Origin: Natrinema gari JCM 14663
GTDB taxonomy: Archaea; Halobacteriota; Halobacteria; Halobacteriales; Natrialbaceae
Direction: 5' to 3'
Assembly (NCBI RefSeq): GCF_000337175.1
Contig: NZ_AOIJ01000063.1
Location: 154,697 to 186,940 of the forward strand
Length of the DNA stretch: 32,244 bases
Shown here: piece by piece, positions 30,045 to 32,244 of the stretch
Position numbering within the stretch: position 1 is the first letter of the stretch
Layout of the letters: every line of letters starts with the position of its first letter
Program-made: the position numbers and the translations under genes
Notes under the pieces: generated by a model
Seen by the model: only the letters and a program-made list of their open reading frames with translations
Databases searched by the model: none
What the model was told of the DNA's origin: nothing

Positions 30045-31052
30045 ATGAAGCGCGGACAGCCTACGCGCCGAGATGCACTCAAACTCGGCGCACTCGGTCT
30101 CGGAAGTGTAGTTAGTACGAGCAGTGTCGCTGCAGATGGCCTTACACCACCTTCCGATCCGAATGCCGACCCCAAAAGTACCCAGGATTCCGACACATAC
30201 ACTGGTTCTGACATGTACGGTGAGGGTGATTTCCGAGTTGGACTGGGTACCGACATCACTGCTTACGCCCCGGCTTGGAAAGACAGCTTCAAGGAAGAAG
30301 GTCAGTGGGAATACGACTTCACCATCGAAGGGACCACAGCATGTAGATTCGTTGATGATGGAGAGCCGATTGAGGACGAGAAGAATGAAGCAATGTGGTG
30401 GCAAGAAACGAAGCTGAGCGGGGCAAGTGACGTCTACAGTCGAGAAGATTCTGACTGGGTCGGCTCCTCACCCAGCGATCAGACGGGCGACTTCGACTAT
30501 TCTGCCTATGCTCTCGCCCGTGACGGCATCACGCTCGCCCTCACCGCACTGAACCCCGCAATGGGTAGTCTCAAACTCGGGGCGAGCTACTTCCTCATGG
30601 ACATGGTCAGCTGGCTCTCTAAACAGGATGATGACAGTAGTTCCATCTACAGAAAATGGGACTATGCTCCGACGAACGGGCCAGAGTGGGCAGACTCCTC
30701 AACCTTCCTGCTCGCTCGCGACGAACTCGAACCGGGCACTTCAGAATCATTCACAGTCCAGAATACCGCTATTGCCTTCCCAGAATACCCGGTCATCACC
30801 GAGTTCGACATTTCGTTCACCGTACCACCCTCTCCAAATACCCTCTCCACTGAAGAGATGGAAGAGTTCGGTATTCAAAAGATCAAACCTAATCAGTCCG
30901 GACTTAGCCCGAACGCCTCGCCAGAGCGGGATGAAGGGGTCTACGTTGCCGATCCGAAGAAGACGATGAAGGTTTCGCCGGTCAGTGATCCGAAGGTACC
31001 TGACCGAGTCTACGAGGAAATCGAAAAAAAGCGCGAGGAGCTATACATCTAA
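30045..31052 (+). CDS. Tat-exported secreted protein of unknown function (335 aa)
   Basis: Twin-arginine signal MKRGQPTRRDALKLGALGLG, cleavage likely near VAADG. The mature protein is acidic with repeated Asp/Ser-rich segments (DSDTYTGSDMYGEGDF), aromatic-rich strands (GQWEYDFTIEGTTACRF), one moderately hydrophobic stretch (about 160-190, GITLALTALNPAMGSLKLGA) and a later Ig-like part (LEPGTSESFTVQNTAIAFPE). The ATG at 30045 is preceded by A/T-rich sequence from 29984 on. Convergent with a Tat-lipoprotein gene. A toxin or halocin with its helper is possible but nothing in the sequence proves it. Confidence 0.65.
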   Translation: MKRGQPTRRDALKLGALGLGSVVSTSSVAADGLTPPSDPNADPKSTQDSDTYTGSDMYGEGDFRVGLGTDITAYAPAWKDSFKEEGQWEYDFTIEGTTACRFVDDGEPIEDEKNEAMWWQETKLSGASDVYSREDSDWVGSSPSDQTGDFDYSAYALARDGITLALTALNPAMGSLKLGASYFLMDMVSWLSKQDDDSSSIYRKWDYAPTNGPEWADSSTFLLARDELEPGTSESFTVQNTAIAFPEYPVITEFDISFTVPPSPNTLSTEEMEEFGIQKIKPNQSGLSPNASPERDEGVYVADPKKTMKVSPVSDPKVPDRVYEEIEKKREELYI

Positions 31053-31136
31053 CTACACCGAACGAGTCTCCTGTTATCCACCCTCTATTTGTCTGCCTAA
31101 GTCATGATCTGAAGTGACCCCGAAGAACCCCAGTGG

Positions 31137-31556
31137 CTATTGAGACGAAAACGGTGCTGGAACCCAAGACGAATCCGGTTCTCCATTTCGAATCAGCTTT
31201 AGTTCCGAACGAGTCACACTTTCCGTGTCAATCTCAGTTGGAGAATTCATCAGAATGCTCACTGACTGAGTGGAGGCCTCTTCATCTAATATACTATCCC
31301 TTATTACCGCCTGTGTATACTCGTCGTTAGTGACTTCCCATCGGATCCGCACCCGTAGTTCGGATCCTTCTGGTTTCGAGAGTTCGGTAACGGCAACCAA
31401 TCGATCCGGTTCAAGTTGGTATGCCTCAGCGTTCTCGATACTAGCCTCTATCTCAGGCTCTCTACGCACCCACTGACAGCCAGCCAGACCAGCTATGATC
31501 CCCGTACTGCCAGCAGCAAGGATTTTCCTTCGGGTGACGAGATTATCTTCGAACAT
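31137..31556 (-). CDS. Tat-type lipoprotein (139 aa)
   Basis: Signal MFEDNLVTRRKILAAGSTGI with RR motif and a lipobox LAGC (about residues 24-27): exported and lipid-anchored. The mature part is a single beta-rich domain (RLVAVTELSKPEGSELRVRI, RWEVTNDEYTQAVI). Ends 84 bases from the convergent secreted-protein gene. The two may be functionally linked. Confidence 0.65.
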   Translation of the reverse strand: MFEDNLVTRRKILAAGSTGIIAGLAGCQWVRREPEIEASIENAEAYQLEPDRLVAVTELSKPEGSELRVRIRWEVTNDEYTQAVIRDSILDEEASTQSVSILMNSPTEIDTESVTRSELKLIRNGEPDSSWVPAPFSSQ

Positions 31557-31665
31557 GGCTGAAGTGCTTCTTCTACTTATCGAATGTCATTTATGAAATC
31601 ATATGAGAGTAACTCTTCTACCGTCTCTGTTGCAGACTCACCATAGCAGACTAATCGATCTGGAG
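31557..31665. other. A/T-rich upstream region of the lipoprotein gene
   Basis: Presumed promoter region for the minus-strand lipoprotein; a TATA-like CATAAAT lies about 38 bases from the start. No gene. Confidence 0.35.
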
Positions 31666-31709
31666 GGCACTGTCTAGTTAGCGCGGTTTGAGAAGCGAGC
31701 AGGTCGTAG
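31666..31709 (+). mobile_element. Solo left end of the 29235-type IS
   Basis: GGCACTGTCTAGTT at 31666-31679, seven to eight divergent bases, then 23 bases identical to the IS at 29235 (31687-31709, TTTGAGAAGCGAGCAGG plus TCGTAG). Same orientation as the complete copy; the rest of the element is gone. Confidence 0.75.
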
Positions 31710-31759
31710 AGCTAGAGGAAATCGCAGGCGAACAGAGCGTCTACCTCCCGCCGGGATAA
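31710..31759 (+). pseudogene. 3' tail of a lost small gene
   Basis: Directly after the solo IS end an open frame gives LEEIAGEQSVYLPPG and TAA at 31757-31759. It looks like the C-terminus of a gene cut by the IS or by the deletion that removed the rest of the IS. Confidence 0.35.
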
Positions 31760-31770
31760 CTTCGCGACCG

Positions 31771-31800
31771 GTTTTTCGTGCCCCCAGAGAGGGCGAGGGC
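31771..31800 (+). promoter_or_regulatory. Leader motif copy E (before the 115-aa gene)
   Basis: GTTTTTCGTGCCCCCAGAGA followed by GGGCGAGGGC, 60 bases before the GTG at 31831 and 11 bases after the stop of the truncated gene upstream. Confidence 0.5.
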
Positions 31801-31830
31801 TCCTTCGAAAGCTCTCAGAGGTGACTTCCA

Positions 31831-32178
31831 GTGAGTCACCAACAGAGTCCCGACAACGTCTCGATCGACGAGATCCCAGTCGATATCAATAACACGCAAT
31901 CAGCGGAGGTCGATTCCGCCGACGTCCCCGACGAAATCGAATCCATCACCCGTGGGCTCGCCGGTGAGCAGCCGCCGACGAATCCCATAGTGGTTCTCAA
32001 AGCGGCTCGGTGGTGGTACATTCACGGCAAGGGCGGCACGGATCCCGCCTTCCAGTGGGCCATCGAGTGGGCGCGTCACCTTGCGACCGACACGCCTAGC
32101 GATGTCGAGCGGTTCGACGAGTTCCTCGAGTACCTCGTCTCGGTTGGCTTTGCGGACGAACGTCACGAGCTCCGCTGA
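31831..32178 (+). CDS. 115-residue acidic conserved-looking protein
   Basis: GTG start at 31831 (SHQQSPDNVSIDEIP); no better ATG in the first third. An acidic disordered start leads to a helical domain: PTNPIVVLKAARWWYIHGKG, DPAFQWAIEWARHLATDTPS, RFDEFLEYLVSVGFADE. Trp-rich helices suggest a compact fold. Family not recognised. Flanked by leader-motif copies E and F. Confidence 0.6.
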   Translation: MSHQQSPDNVSIDEIPVDINNTQSAEVDSADVPDEIESITRGLAGEQPPTNPIVVLKAARWWYIHGKGGTDPAFQWAIEWARHLATDTPSDVERFDEFLEYLVSVGFADERHELR

Positions 32179-32189
32179 CCGACAGAGCG

Positions 32190-32219
32190 GTTTTTGAACG
32201 CCCCTGAGGGGTGCGGCGC
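32190..32219 (+). promoter_or_regulatory. Leader motif copy F (window edge)
   Basis: GTTTTTGAACGCCCCTGAGG followed by GGTGCGGCGC, 12 bases after the stop of the 115-residue gene. Its downstream gene lies beyond the window. Confidence 0.5.
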
Positions 32220-32244
32220 GGTCTGAACAGACGCAGTCGCCGTG

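Overview
The window looks like accessory DNA from a haloarchaeon (class Halobacteria, probably Natrialbaceae-like), either a plasmid or an integrated island. The evidence is the strongly acidic proteins, G/C-rich codon use, twin-arginine signal peptides, putative leaderless promoters with a TATA element about 25 bases before the ATG, a TFB-type zinc ribbon, an Orc1/Cdc6 fragment, an RPA-like protein and several haloarchaeal-type insertion sequences. I saw no rRNA, tRNA or CRISPR array.

Layout. 0-6.2 kb is a run of membrane genes: a GIDE-like protein and two tiny membrane ORFs on +, then on - a multi-pass DUF6498-like protein, a small three-helix protein and a membrane-anchored M23 metallopeptidase-like protein, beside a divergent winged-helix/zinc-ribbon regulator. 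6.4-9.8 kb holds an HNH endonuclease / DUF6166-like / 43-residue micro-operon and a membrane-anchored Mrr-type nuclease split by a frameshift. 9.8-11.7 kb is a scrapyard of gene fragments (a small gene with a stop at codon 3, a homing-endonuclease-repeat gene, an SF2 helicase piece) plus an IS6-like element. 11.7-14.2 kb carries an HTH + PIN pair, two tandem PadR-like regulators and a small membrane protein. 14.2-15 kb is an unusual GC-rich, palindrome-rich non-coding stretch in front of an RPA-like gene with a premature stop. 16-21.5 kb is a series of small genes: TFB zinc-ribbon-only protein, CxxC protein, a 292-residue zinc-ribbon protein and a frameshifted relative of it, a UPF0175/PIN toxin-antitoxin pair, a CxxC protein, an HD-domain protein and a coiled-coil protein. 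21.6-25.5 kb has an IS630 remnant, an intact 802-residue Ski2-like helicase, an Orc1/Cdc6 C-terminal fragment and a small membrane protein. 26-30 kb is rich in insertion sequences and includes a three-gene operon. 30-31.6 kb has two convergent Tat-exported proteins bracketed by directly repeated IS ends. The window ends with a small conserved-looking gene and another copy of a recurring leader motif.

Cross-cutting signals. (1) A short leader motif, a T5 tract followed by a G/C-rich imperfect palindrome, occurs six times. Four copies lie just before a small gene or its remnant, one before a six-codon ORF, and one at the window edge. (2) The inverted repeat TTAACCAACA...TGTTGGTTAA occurs twice with an identical 22-base spacer. 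(3) Seven genes are broken by an apparent loss of one base, each placeable in or beside a short G/C run; this could be consensus error or real decay and should be settled before calling them pseudogenes. (4) The 292-residue zinc-ribbon protein and the frameshifted gene at 18.6 kb share an undescribed C-terminal domain. Domain names are from recognition of motifs, not from database searches.
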